Of a stretch of 53,670 bases of DNA, positions 7,071 through 15,073 are shown piece after piece. Both the position numbers and the translations under genes were made by a program. The notes under the pieces are model-generated. The model was not told the DNA's origin. It was given only the letters and a program-made list of their open reading frames with translations, and did no database searches. Source of the DNA: Mycobacterium sp. 1245805.9. Lineage in GTDB: Bacteria > Actinomycetota > Actinomycetes > Mycobacteriales > Mycobacteriaceae. The first letter of the stretch is position 1. Every line of letters starts with the position of its first letter. The stretch lies in the NCBI RefSeq assembly GCF_001672915.1, contig NZ_LZKR01000026.1, positions 1 through 53,670 of the forward strand. Direction: 5' to 3'.

Positions 7071-7862
7071 GTGGCAAAGCAGGCAACCGCTGATAAGCGG
7101 CAACGACGCGAGCGCGGGTCCATCAATCCCGACGACATCATCAGCGGCGCATTCGAACTCGCGGAGCAAGTGTCGATAGACAACCTGAGCATGCCACTGC
7201 TCGGCAAACATCTCGGCGTGGGCGTCACCAGCATCTACTGGTATTTCCGCAAGAAGGACGATCTGCTCAACGCGATGACCGACCGCGCCCTCAGCAAGTA
7301 CGTGTTCGCAACCCCCTATGTCGAGGCCAGCGATTGGCGCGAGACGCTGCGCAACCACGCCCGCCTGATGCGTAAGACGTTCATGGGCAATCCGATTCTG
7401 TGCGACCTGATTCTGATTCGCGCCGCCCTCAGCCCGAAGGCGGCGCGGCTGGGCGCCCAGGAGATGGAGCGCGCGATTGCCAACCTGGTCGAGGCCGGCC
7501 TGTCACCCGAGGACGCTTTCGACACCTACTCCGCGGTTTCGGTTCACGTCCGCGGTTCGGTGGTGCTGCATCGGCTGTACGAGAAGAACCAAACCCCGGA
7601 CAGCGGGCCGCGCGCCATCGAGGACGCGGTGGCTATCGATCCGGCCACCACGCCGCTGATCGCCCAGGTGACCGGGCAGGGACACCGCATCGGGGCGCCC
7701 GACGAAACGAATTTCGAATTCGGGCTGGACTGCATCCTCGACCACGCGGCCAGCCTGATCGAAAAGGGCGGTAAAGGCGGCAAGTCCGCGCCGTCGCGGC
7801 AACGCAAGGCGACCAAGTCGCCCGCCCAGCGGGGCCGGGCCAAGGCGGCCGCGACGCGGTAA
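7071..7862 (+). CDS. TetR/AcrR family transcriptional regulator
   Basis: The protein has 263 residues. The N-terminal helix-turn-helix spans roughly residues 15-60, with GKHLGVGVTSIYWYFRKKDDLL as the recognition region. The variable ligand domain follows, and a basic Lys/Ala/Arg tail ends the protein (residues about 238-263). TetR proteins are dimeric repressors released by a small ligand, often an acyl-CoA in catabolic loci. I chose GTG 7071 because GGAGG lies eight bases before it; upstream GTG 7053 and ATG 7056 lack a ribosome site. It sits between two minus-strand catabolic units and is divergent from the SDR gene. Three similar operator-like sites nearby make it the likely local controller. 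Confidence 0.85.
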   Translation: MAKQATADKRQRRERGSINPDDIISGAFELAEQVSIDNLSMPLLGKHLGVGVTSIYWYFRKKDDLLNAMTDRALSKYVFATPYVEASDWRETLRNHARLMRKTFMGNPILCDLILIRAALSPKAARLGAQEMERAIANLVEAGLSPEDAFDTYSAVSVHVRGSVVLHRLYEKNQTPDSGPRAIEDAVAIDPATTPLIAQVTGQGHRIGAPDETNFEFGLDCILDHAASLIEKGGKGGKSAPSRQRKATKSPAQRGRAKAAATR

Positions 7863-7879
7863 CTGCCGCTGGCCGCCGC

Positions 7880-7945
7880 CACGCCGAACGTGAAGCCACG
7901 GCGGCTTTTTGGCCGATTTTTCGCCCTAGCTGCACGCTCGGCGTG
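7880..7945. terminator. Long imperfect hairpin between convergent genes
   Basis: Bases 7880-7896 pair with 7929-7945 over 17 positions with two mismatches. The 32-base loop contains two T runs (CTTTTT and ATTTTT). It lies between the converging TetR and crotonase genes, so it is probably a two-way terminator. The arm CGAACGTGAAGC resembles the hairpins at 35708-35763. Confidence 0.5.
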
Positions 7946-7954
7946 ATCGCCCGG

Positions 7955-8851
7955 TCACGCCTCCGGCTCCGGCACGTGGAAATGCTCGTCGCGTAGCCGG
8001 AAGGCTTCCTTGGCGCCGTGCTGTGCGCGCGTCTTCACGAAGTTGAACTCGCCCGGCGCGAATTGCAGGTTGGTGCCGTAGGCGTGAAACAGGTAGCTCG
8101 CCACTTCCTCGCCCTGATATGCCTGGCTCTGCTCGACGAGGCGGAACGCTTCCTTGGCAATGACGACGCCGTCGGCGGGCATCTTCGCCGCCTTCTCCGC
8201 CCAGTAGCGAGCCCGCGCGGTCACCGCGCCGGGATCGCAAGTGTCGGTGAAGATTCCGAGGTGCTCGATCTCGGCGGCCTCGATGATGTCACCGGTCAAC
8301 AGCAGCCGCCGGGCCAGCACCGGCCCCAGTCGATGGAAGAACATGTGCAGGCTGCCGAGGGCCGGGCCGAGGAAGCGGGTGGCCGGCATGCCGATCTTCG
8401 TGTCGCGCGCGATGACCGAGATGTCGGTCATCAACGCCATCTCGAAGCCGCCGCCGAGCGCGTAGCCGGCGATCTCTCCCACCGTCACCTTCGGGAAACC
8501 CATGAAATTGTGGTAGAAGCCAAAAGACTTGCGGTCCACGGTGAGTCGCCGGCGCTGACTGGGGCGACGCTTGGCCGCCGCGTCGTCGGACGCCTTGGCC
8601 TTGTCGCCGTACCAGCCGTACGCGTTGTTCATGTCGGCCCCGGTGGAAAAGACTCCCTCGGCTCCGCGCAACAGCACCACTGTGAGGTCGTCGTCGTCCG
8701 CCACCTGGTCTAGGCAGCGGCCGATCGCCTCGCGCATCGTCGCGTCATAGGAGTTGCGTTGCTTGGGGTTGTTCAGCGTGATCGTCGCGATGCGCCGGTC
8801 GGGGTCGACGTCGAAGAGCACGCGATCGTCCGAACCGCTGGAGGCGCTCAT
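7955..8851 (-). CDS. Enoyl-CoA hydratase/isomerase family protein (crotonase)
   Basis: The protein has 298 residues. Crotonase features are the oxyanion segment EGVFSTGADMNNAYG, and GYALGGGFEMALMTD, which keeps the first catalytic glutamate. The second glutamate position (PE in canonical hydratases) appears to be Ala in IGMPATRFLG. An insertion rich in Lys and Arg (about residues 85-108) follows the GADM segment. The reaction could be hydration, isomerisation or ring or side-chain cleavage of an acyl-CoA. Its ATG overlaps the stop of the thioesterase gene upstream (ATGA), so the two are translationally coupled. Confidence 0.85.
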   Translation of the reverse strand: MSASSGSDDRVLFDVDPDRRIATITLNNPKQRNSYDATMREAIGRCLDQVADDDDLTVVLLRGAEGVFSTGADMNNAYGWYGDKAKASDDAAAKRRPSQRRRLTVDRKSFGFYHNFMGFPKVTVGEIAGYALGGGFEMALMTDISVIARDTKIGMPATRFLGPALGSLHMFFHRLGPVLARRLLLTGDIIEAAEIEHLGIFTDTCDPGAVTARARYWAEKAAKMPADGVVIAKEAFRLVEQSQAYQGEEVASYLFHAYGTNLQFAPGEFNFVKTRAQHGAKEAFRLRDEHFHVPEPEA

Positions 8852-9531
8852 CTATCGGATTCCTTTCGCCGCCTGCCGAATTTGAAGCCGGTCAGGTTCT
8901 CCGGCTTCGACGCCAACGTGTTGACCTCGCCCTTGCACAGCACTTCGTCGTCGAGCAGCAGCCGCGCGGTCGACGTGATTCCCCGTTCCACCTTCGAACG
9001 AACGATGTCGAAGCGCAGGTCGGTCAGCACGGGCGTCGGCCGGCGGAAGGTGACGAACAGCGACCGGGTCTTGCCGGAGAGGCCGGTGACGCAATTGTGG
9101 TGCTGGATCACGCTGTCGAAGAAGACGCCGAGGAAGCCGCCGTGCACCAGTCCCGGTGGCCCCTCGTAGACCAGCGGGAAGCACACCACCCCTTCGGCCT
9201 TCTCGGCGTCGAGCACGTCGAACCGGTATTCGGGAAAGCACGGGTTGTAGGCACCGATATCGGTGGCGTGGTTGAGGTAGACGCGCCGGGGGTCGTCGGC
9301 GACCTCACCGATTCGCGGTGCGTTGTCCGTCGGGGCCGCGGCGGCCAGCTCACCTTCCCACTCGGCGAACTTCGCGAGCATGGCGTCGACGGTGGGGTGC
9401 GGGTGCTCCAGGGACAACAGGAGCGAGCTCAGGCGCCGCATCGCCCCGGCGGCCGCGACCGTCTGCGCGAGCGGCGCCTCGCCGAATTTGGCGTCGCGGG
9501 TGTGGGGCGAAGCGGTTGTGCCCTCGGCCAT
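8848..9531 (-). CDS. Hotdog-fold thioesterase (PaaI/acyl-CoA thioesterase type)
   Basis: The protein has 227 residues. The C-terminal half carries the hotdog segment GPPGLVHGGFLGVFFDSVIQHHN, with the HGG and acidic residue pattern of PaaI-type thioesterases (PF03061). The N-terminal ~95 residues are not recognised. The enzyme would hydrolyse an acyl-CoA to free acid and CoA, for instance to recover CoA from a dead-end intermediate. ATG 9531 is preferred over GTG 9546 because AAGGG lies just upstream of it. It leads a two-gene minus operon with the crotonase and is divergent from the large plus-strand operon at 9662. Confidence 0.75.
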   Translation of the reverse strand: MAEGTTASPHTRDAKFGEAPLAQTVAAAGAMRRLSSLLLSLEHPHPTVDAMLAKFAEWEGELAAAAPTDNAPRIGEVADDPRRVYLNHATDIGAYNPCFPEYRFDVLDAEKAEGVVCFPLVYEGPPGLVHGGFLGVFFDSVIQHHNCVTGLSGKTRSLFVTFRRPTPVLTDLRFDIVRSKVERGITSTARLLLDDEVLCKGEVNTLASKPENLTGFKFGRRRKESDR

Positions 9532-9616
9532 GCTGCCCTTATCCACGGGTTTCGTCCCGCTATGTTCCGTCGTTAGGGTTTCCTTGCTAACTTATACCTC
9601 GTATCAATCGTATTGC

Positions 9617-9637
9617 CTACTGTATGGGTAACCGTAT
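9617..9637 (+). promoter_or_regulatory. Operator-like site C (TACTGTAT family)
   Basis: TACTGTATGGGTAACCGTAT (9618-9637) shares TACTGTAT and the distal CSGTA with site A. It lies in the 130-base divergent promoter region between the thioesterase and the crotonase-ligase operon. A weaker TATACCT element lies at about 9593-9599, so each direction might have its own site. Confidence 0.5.
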
Positions 9638-9661
9638 CGGCGGAGAAAGGCCGGGTAGACG

Positions 9662-10483
9662 GTGAGTCACGGGGCCGACGCGGCCGAGGCCGAGGGATCG
9701 GTCACAACGTGCCGGGACGGCGCGGTCCTACGGGTCACCCTGAATCGCCCGTCCCGCCGTAACGCGTTGACCCACTTGATGATCGATGACCTCGTCGTCG
9801 CGCTGACCGATGCCGCCACCGACGATTCGCTCCGCGCGATTCACATCCGCGGCGCGGGAGAAGACTTCTGCGCGGGCGCGGACTGGGTGGCGGCCAATGA
9901 GCCCGGCGGACAGCGCCCCCGCGCGGGCGATCTGGTGCGGCGGGTCCCCCACGCCGCCCACCGGGTGATCGAACTCGTCGCGAGCATTCAGCTGCCGGTG
10001 GTGTGCAGCGTGCGGGGGTGGGCGGTTGGGTTCGGCTGCAACCTCGCGTTGGCCGCCGACTTCACCGTCGCCGCCGCCGACGCGGTGTTCTGGGAACCGT
10101 TCATGGACCGCGGCTTCGGCCCGGACTCGGGCTCCACCTGGCTGCTGCCCCGACTCGTCGGTGTGGCGCGGGCCAGGCGGATGCTGCTGCTGGGCGAGAA
10201 GGTCAGCGCGACGGACGCGGCCGACTGGGGGCTGATCCATCAAGCGGCAAGCGGACCCGAACTCGACGCCACCGCCGAGGAACTGGTGGAGCGACTGGCC
10301 GCGGGGCCGACGGCCGCGATCGGCCTGGCCAAGCAGGCCCTGAACTTCGGTCAACACGCGACGCTGAGCCAATCCATGACACAGGAGCTGTTCAATCTGG
10401 AACTCTCGTGTCGGACAAGCGATTTCAAAGAGGGGCTGGAGGCGTTTCGGCAACGGCGGGCGCCAAAGTTCCAGGGCAGATGA
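9662..10483 (+). CDS. Enoyl-CoA hydratase/isomerase family protein (crotonase)
   Basis: The protein has 273 residues. The oxyanion segment is GEDFCAGADWV and the core is LPVVCSVRGWAVGFGCNLALAAD. By eye both canonical hydratase glutamates are replaced (Asn in GFGCNL, Phe near FWEPFMDRGFGPDSG), so it is probably not a simple 2-enoyl-CoA hydratase. GTG 9662 starts the frame, with GGAGAAAGG ending 11 bases earlier. It is the first gene of a six-gene plus-strand operon of three crotonases and three CoA ligases with gaps or overlaps of at most 10 bases. Confidence 0.85.
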   Translation: MSHGADAAEAEGSVTTCRDGAVLRVTLNRPSRRNALTHLMIDDLVVALTDAATDDSLRAIHIRGAGEDFCAGADWVAANEPGGQRPRAGDLVRRVPHAAHRVIELVASIQLPVVCSVRGWAVGFGCNLALAADFTVAAADAVFWEPFMDRGFGPDSGSTWLLPRLVGVARARRMLLLGEKVSATDAADWGLIHQAASGPELDATAEELVERLAAGPTAAIGLAKQALNFGQHATLSQSMTQELFNLELSCRTSDFKEGLEAFRQRRAPKFQGR

Positions 10484-10493
10484 GGGAGCACGG

Positions 10494-11306
10494 ATGCCTA
10501 CTGACTCGTTCGACACCATCAACTACCACGTCGACGGGCACACGGCCACCATCACACTGAACCGCCCGGAGGCGCTCAACGCGCTGAGCCCGCACATGAT
10601 CACCGAACTCCGCGCCGCCTACGACGAAGCCGAGAACGACGACAACGTGTGGCTGCTCGTCGTCACCGGCACCGGCCGCGCATTCTGCACGGGGGCCGAC
10701 GTCAAAGCCATTCCCGAAGACGGCAAGGTGATCTACGAAAGGCCGTACCTGTCCACCTACGACCAGTGGGAGGCTCCGCAGGAGGGCACACCGCCGTTTC
10801 GCACCATGGCCAAGCCGGTGTTGACCGCGGTCAACGGGCTGTGCTGCGGTGCCGGCATGGACTGGGTCACCACGACGGACATCGTCATCGCGTCCGCGCA
10901 GGCAACCTTTTTCGATCCGCATGTCAGCATCGGGCTGGTCGCCGGGCGCGAGTTGGTCCGTGTGTCCAGAGTGTTGCCCCGCTCGATCGCCCTGCGGATG
11001 GCCTTGATGGGCAAGCACGAGCGGATGAGCGCGCAACGCGCCTACGAGCTGGGATTGATCAGCGAGATCGTCGAGCACGAGCGCCTACTGGAACGGGCCT
11101 ACGAGATTGCCGACATCGTCAACTCGAACGCGCCGTTGGCGGTGCGCGGAACCCGGCTGGCCATCCTCAAGGGCCTGAACGTGCCGCTGCACGAGGCCGA
11201 GATAATGGCCGAGACCTTCCGCGAGCGCGTGCTGCGAACCGAGGACGCGCAGGAAGGCCCCAAGGCTTTTGTCGAAAAGCGGAAACCGAATTGGCAATGC
11301 AGATGA
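10494..11306 (+). CDS. Enoyl-CoA hydratase/isomerase family protein (crotonase)
   Basis: The protein has 270 residues with the oxyanion segment GRAFCTGADVKAI and the core VLTAVNGLCCGAGMDWVTTTD. The two catalytic glutamate positions appear as Asp (GAGMDW) and His (FFDPHVSIGL). The DPHVS signature is shared with the next gene (DSHVS), so the two are sister copies, and both seem to belong to an actinobacterial crotonase subgroup of unknown reaction. GAGGGAGCACGG precedes the ATG. The stop codon overlaps the next start. Confidence 0.85.
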   Translation: MPTDSFDTINYHVDGHTATITLNRPEALNALSPHMITELRAAYDEAENDDNVWLLVVTGTGRAFCTGADVKAIPEDGKVIYERPYLSTYDQWEAPQEGTPPFRTMAKPVLTAVNGLCCGAGMDWVTTTDIVIASAQATFFDPHVSIGLVAGRELVRVSRVLPRSIALRMALMGKHERMSAQRAYELGLISEIVEHERLLERAYEIADIVNSNAPLAVRGTRLAILKGLNVPLHEAEIMAETFRERVLRTEDAQEGPKAFVEKRKPNWQCR

Positions 11307-12088
11307 GCTTCGAAACCATCCTGCTCGAGGTCGACGCGGACGACCACGTCGCCACCATCACGCTGAATCGGCCTGAGCAGCTGAACGCGTTCAACCGCAC
11401 CATGTGTGAGGAGATGGCTCGGGCCTGGCGCACGGTCAAGCTTGACGAGTCGGTGCACGCGGTGGTGTTGCGGGCGGCCGGCGACCGGGCGTTCAGCGCC
11501 GGCCTGGACATCAAGACGCCGTACGGCCAACCGGAAAACGTGTGGAACCACGAGGATCCGGGCGAGGCGCTCAGCCCCAAGTGGCAGAAGATGTGGAAAC
11601 CAGTCGTGTGCGCCGTCCAGGGCATGTGCACCGCGGGCGCGTTCTATTTCATCAACGAGTCCGACGTCGTCATCTGCTCTGACGACGCAACGTTTTTCGA
11701 CTCGCACGTGTCGGCGGGCCTGGTGTGCGCGCTCGAACCGATCGGGCTGATGCGGCGCATCGGCCTGGGCGAGACCCTGCGAATGGCGCTGATGGGCAAC
11801 GACGAGCGGGTGGGGGCCGCCACCGCCCTGCGCATCGGCCTGGTTTCCGAGGTCGTCGCCCGCGACCGACTGTGGGAGCGCGCCCATGAGATCGCCGCGG
11901 CGATCGCCGCCAAGCCACCGTCGGCGACCCAGGGCACCGTGAAGGCGATCTGGGAATCGCTCGACCGGCCCTACCGCGCCGCCCTGGAGCAGGGACTCAT
12001 CTACACCCGCCTGGGCAACCCGCTGGGCACCGCCGAACTGGCCGCCCAGCAAGGCGAGGTCGCCGCGCGCGAACCGAAGATCCGCTGA
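11303..12088 (+). CDS. Enoyl-CoA hydratase/isomerase family protein (crotonase)
   Basis: The protein has 261 residues with the oxyanion segment DRAFSAGLDIKTPYG and the core VVCAVQGMCTAGAFYFINESD. The glutamate positions are Tyr (AGAFYF) and His (FFDSHVSAGL). It is related to the preceding gene, perhaps by tandem duplication. I chose ATG 11303 because it makes the common ATGA overlap with the upstream stop; ATG 11297 is an alternative that adds two residues. Its own stop shares one base with the start of the first CoA ligase. Confidence 0.85.
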   Translation: MSFETILLEVDADDHVATITLNRPEQLNAFNRTMCEEMARAWRTVKLDESVHAVVLRAAGDRAFSAGLDIKTPYGQPENVWNHEDPGEALSPKWQKMWKPVVCAVQGMCTAGAFYFINESDVVICSDDATFFDSHVSAGLVCALEPIGLMRRIGLGETLRMALMGNDERVGAATALRIGLVSEVVARDRLWERAHEIAAAIAAKPPSATQGTVKAIWESLDRPYRAALEQGLIYTRLGNPLGTAELAAQQGEVAAREPKIR

Positions 12089-13542
12089 TGCACGCGCTCA
12101 GCCGGCGCATCGCCGATGTGCTCGATCTGCAGCCGGACTCGCGCGCGATCGAGCATGGGGGCCAATGGCTCTCGTGGCGCGAGGTGGGCGACACGGCGCG
12201 GCGGGTCGCATCCCTGGCCGCCGACCACGCCGACGTCGGCATGCTGCTGCGCAACCGGCCCGGCCACGTGGCGGCTTTCCTCGGGGTGCTGCTGGGCGGC
12301 GGAACGGTGGTCACCATCAACCCGTCCCGCGGCGACGACCGCACCCGGGCCGACATCGTCGCGCTCGGTTTGCCGACGATCATCGGCGAACCCGACGACC
12401 TGGCCGCGCTGGTCCCGCCGGGGACCGCGACGGTCGCGATCACGGGTACCTCCGTCGACGCCCGGGGGCAGGCATGCGACGGATCCCCCGCACAGCCCGG
12501 CGTGGCGGTGCGGATGCTGACGAGCGGGACGACCGGGCCGCCCAAGCGAATTGACCTCAGCTACGACATGCTCGCGCGCAGCGTGATGGGTCCCGACCCC
12601 GAAAGCGCCCCGAGGCCGACGCAGCTGCGCGGCGGCGTCGCGATCGTCAACTCGCCGCTGGTGCACATCGGTGGGGTATTCCGGGTGCTGCAGTGCATCG
12701 CCGAGGCCAGACCCTTTGTGCTGCTGGAACGCTTCGAGCTGCAGGCATGGGCCGACGCGGTGCGCACCCACCGGCCGCGCACGGTTTCGCTGGTGCCGGC
12801 GGCGCTGCGGACGGTCCTGCACTCCGACCTAACGCGCGCCGACCTGGAGAGCATCCGCGCCGTCACCTGCGGCACCGCGCCGCTGTCGGCCGACGACGCC
12901 GACGCCTTCACCGAGAAGTACGGCATCCCGGTCCTGACCTCCTATGCGGCAACGGAATTCGGCGGGGGCGTCGCCGGCTGGACCCTCGCCGACTACGAAA
13001 AGCACTGGCGCGCCAAGCGTGGCAGCGTCGGCCGGGCCAACCCGGGTGCTCGGCTGCGGGTGGTCGACGACGCGGGCACGGAGCTCGGGCCGGACCAGGT
13101 CGGCCTGCTGGAGGTCAAGCCGGGGCAACTGGGGCCGTCGGCGAAGTGGATGCGAACGACCGACCTCGCCCGCATCGACCCGGACGGGTTTGTCTGGATC
13201 GTGGGGAGGGCCGACCAGGCGATCATCCGCGGCGGGTTCAAGGTGATGCCCGACGACGTGCGCGTGGCGCTGGAGGACCATCCCGCGGTGGCGGGCGCCG
13301 CCGTGGTCGCGCGGTCCGACGAACGCCTCGGGCAGACGCCGGTCGCGATGGTGCAACTGCGCGAGCCAGCGTCCGCCGACACGCTGGTGGAGTATCTGCG
13401 AACGCGACTGGCCCGCTATGAGATCCCCACCGAGATCGCGATCGTCGACGCGATCCCGCGAACACCGTCGGGCAAGGCTGATCTCAGCGCGGTCAGGCTA
13501 TTCTTCAGCGAGTCCGCCGCCCATCCCCACCATGCCCGGTGA
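12088..13542 (+). CDS. AMP-forming acyl-CoA synthetase/ligase
   Basis: The protein has 484 residues, on the short side for the ANL superfamily. The P-loop-like A3 motif is MLTSGTTGPPKRID, the A5 motif is SYAATEFGGG, the hinge region is IVGRADQAIIRGGFKV, and the catalytic A10 lysine is in PRTPSGKADLS. All core residues appear intact, so it should form an acyl-adenylate and then a CoA thioester. The acyl substrate cannot be read from sequence. The start is fused to the upstream stop (TGATG), and the end overlaps the next ligase by 11 bases. Confidence 0.85.
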   Translation: MHALSRRIADVLDLQPDSRAIEHGGQWLSWREVGDTARRVASLAADHADVGMLLRNRPGHVAAFLGVLLGGGTVVTINPSRGDDRTRADIVALGLPTIIGEPDDLAALVPPGTATVAITGTSVDARGQACDGSPAQPGVAVRMLTSGTTGPPKRIDLSYDMLARSVMGPDPESAPRPTQLRGGVAIVNSPLVHIGGVFRVLQCIAEARPFVLLERFELQAWADAVRTHRPRTVSLVPAALRTVLHSDLTRADLESIRAVTCGTAPLSADDADAFTEKYGIPVLTSYAATEFGGGVAGWTLADYEKHWRAKRGSVGRANPGARLRVVDDAGTELGPDQVGLLEVKPGQLGPSAKWMRTTDLARIDPDGFVWIVGRADQAIIRGGFKVMPDDVRVALEDHPAVAGAAVVARSDERLGQTPVAMVQLREPASADTLVEYLRTRLARYEIPTEIAIVDAIPRTPSGKADLSAVRLFFSESAAHPHHAR

Positions 13543-15073
13543 CTCCCCGACGGTCGCCGGAATCCTGCGACACCAGGCCCACTCCCGCGCTGAGCACCCG
13601 CTACTGGTCTGCGACGGCGACCGCATCAGCTACGCCGAGGCCGACCGGCACTCGGCGGAGCTCGCCCGCGGGCTGATCGCGCTGGGGGCCGGCAAGGGCA
13701 CCCACGTGGGGCTGCTCTACCCGAACGGCGCCGAATTCGTCGTCGGGATGCTGGCGGCCGCGCGGATCGGCGCGGCGGTGATCCCGTTCTCCACGTTCGC
13801 GACCGCCCGCGAGTTGCGCGAGCAGCTCGTCGACAGCGACACCGAGATCTTGTTGGCTGCCAGGTCTTTTCGCTCCCACGACTACGCGCAACGGCTGGGC
13901 GAGGTGCTGTCGCGCGCCGAGCCGGACGCCGATGAGCGGCTGTTCGCCACCGCGGCACCGCAATTGCGTCATGTGATCCTGAATTTCGACCGGGTGTCCC
14001 GGCTCGCCGGGACCGTCGCCCCCGAGCTGCTCGAGGCGATGGAGGACGACGTCGACGGCTGCGATCCGCTGGCCATCGTGTACACGTCGGGTTCCACCAG
14101 CGCGCCGAAGGGCGTGGTGCACACGCACGCCGGCCTGCTTGCCCACCAGCGGAACCTCAACGAGATCCGCGGCCTGACAGCCGCAGACCGGCTGTTCTGC
14201 AATTCGCCGTTCTGCTGGATCGGCGGGTTCGCGTTCGGCCTGCTCGCCACGCTGGTCGCCGGATCGACGCTGGTGTGCTCGAACGCCACCGACCCGGGTG
14301 CGACCCTCGACCTGCTCGAGGCCGAAAAGCCGACCATCACCAATGGTTTCGTCGCCGGGATCGCGCACCTCGCGGATCACCCGAGCTTTCCCAGGCGCGA
14401 CCTGTCGTCGATGCGTCGGGGCAACCTGTACCCGATCATGGCGCCCGACGCCCGACCCGCCGACCCCGAGCTGCGGCACAACATGCTGGGGCTGACCGAG
14501 GCCGGCAGCGTCATGTTGATCAGCGGTGACGAATCCGACCAACCCGAACACCGCCGCGGTTCCTTCGGCAGGCCCGCGCCGGGGTTCGACACCAAGATCA
14601 TCGACCCGGACGCCTCGGGAGTCGGTGAGCTGTGCATCCGCGGGCCCTACGTGATGCAGGGATATTACAAGCGCAGCCGCGAGGAGTGCTTCGACGCCGA
14701 CGGCTGGTTCCACACCGGCGATTTGGTGCGCACCGACACCGACGGGTTCTTTTATTTCGCCGGCCGGCTCAGCGCGATGATCAAGACGGCGGGAGCCAAC
14801 GTCTCGGCGGCCGAGGTCGAGAAGGCGATCGCCAGAGTCACCGGCGCGGAGTCGCACGTGGTGGGCATTCCGGACCCGCACCGGGGAGAACTCGTCGCCG
14901 CCGTCGTCGCTCGGCCGGGCCTCGACGAGGCCGCGCTGCGGGAACGGCTTAAGACTGAGTTGTCGGCGTACAAGATCCCGAAGCGGTTCGTCACCTTGCC
15001 GCGCAACGAGATTCCGCGGCTGTCGAGCGGCAAGGTCGACACCCAACGGTTGCGGGAGCTGTTCGATGCCTGA
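13532..15073 (+). CDS. AMP-forming acyl-CoA synthetase/ligase
   Basis: The protein has 513 residues. The motifs are IVYTSGSTSAPKGVV (A3), NMLGLTEAGS (A5), FHTGDLVRTDTDGFFYFAGR (hinge) and PRLSSGKVDTQR (A10 lysine), all intact. It resembles the next gene more than the previous one, including the shared GCD-like spacing NSPFCWIGGFAFG and MPFFWVGGFGSG, so the two probably arose by duplication. The start lies inside the end of the preceding ligase (11-base overlap), and its end overlaps the next one by 8 bases. Tight overlap suggests equal production of the ligases. Confidence 0.85.
   Translation: MPGDSPTVAGILRHQAHSRAEHPLLVCDGDRISYAEADRHSAELARGLIALGAGKGTHVGLLYPNGAEFVVGMLAAARIGAAVIPFSTFATARELREQLVDSDTEILLAARSFRSHDYAQRLGEVLSRAEPDADERLFATAAPQLRHVILNFDRVSRLAGTVAPELLEAMEDDVDGCDPLAIVYTSGSTSAPKGVVHTHAGLLAHQRNLNEIRGLTAADRLFCNSPFCWIGGFAFGLLATLVAGSTLVCSNATDPGATLDLLEAEKPTITNGFVAGIAHLADHPSFPRRDLSSMRRGNLYPIMAPDARPADPELRHNMLGLTEAGSVMLISGDESDQPEHRRGSFGRPAPGFDTKIIDPDASGVGELCIRGPYVMQGYYKRSREECFDADGWFHTGDLVRTDTDGFFYFAGRLSAMIKTAGANVSAAEVEKAIARVTGAESHVVGIPDPHRGELVAAVVARPGLDEAALRERLKTELSAYKIPKRFVTLPRNEIPRLSSGKVDTQRLRELFDA

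Noticed and set aside
9589..9610. Second TATACCT element next to operator-like site C
   Set aside because: It matches only part of the motif; I mention it with site C but do not count it as a separate site.
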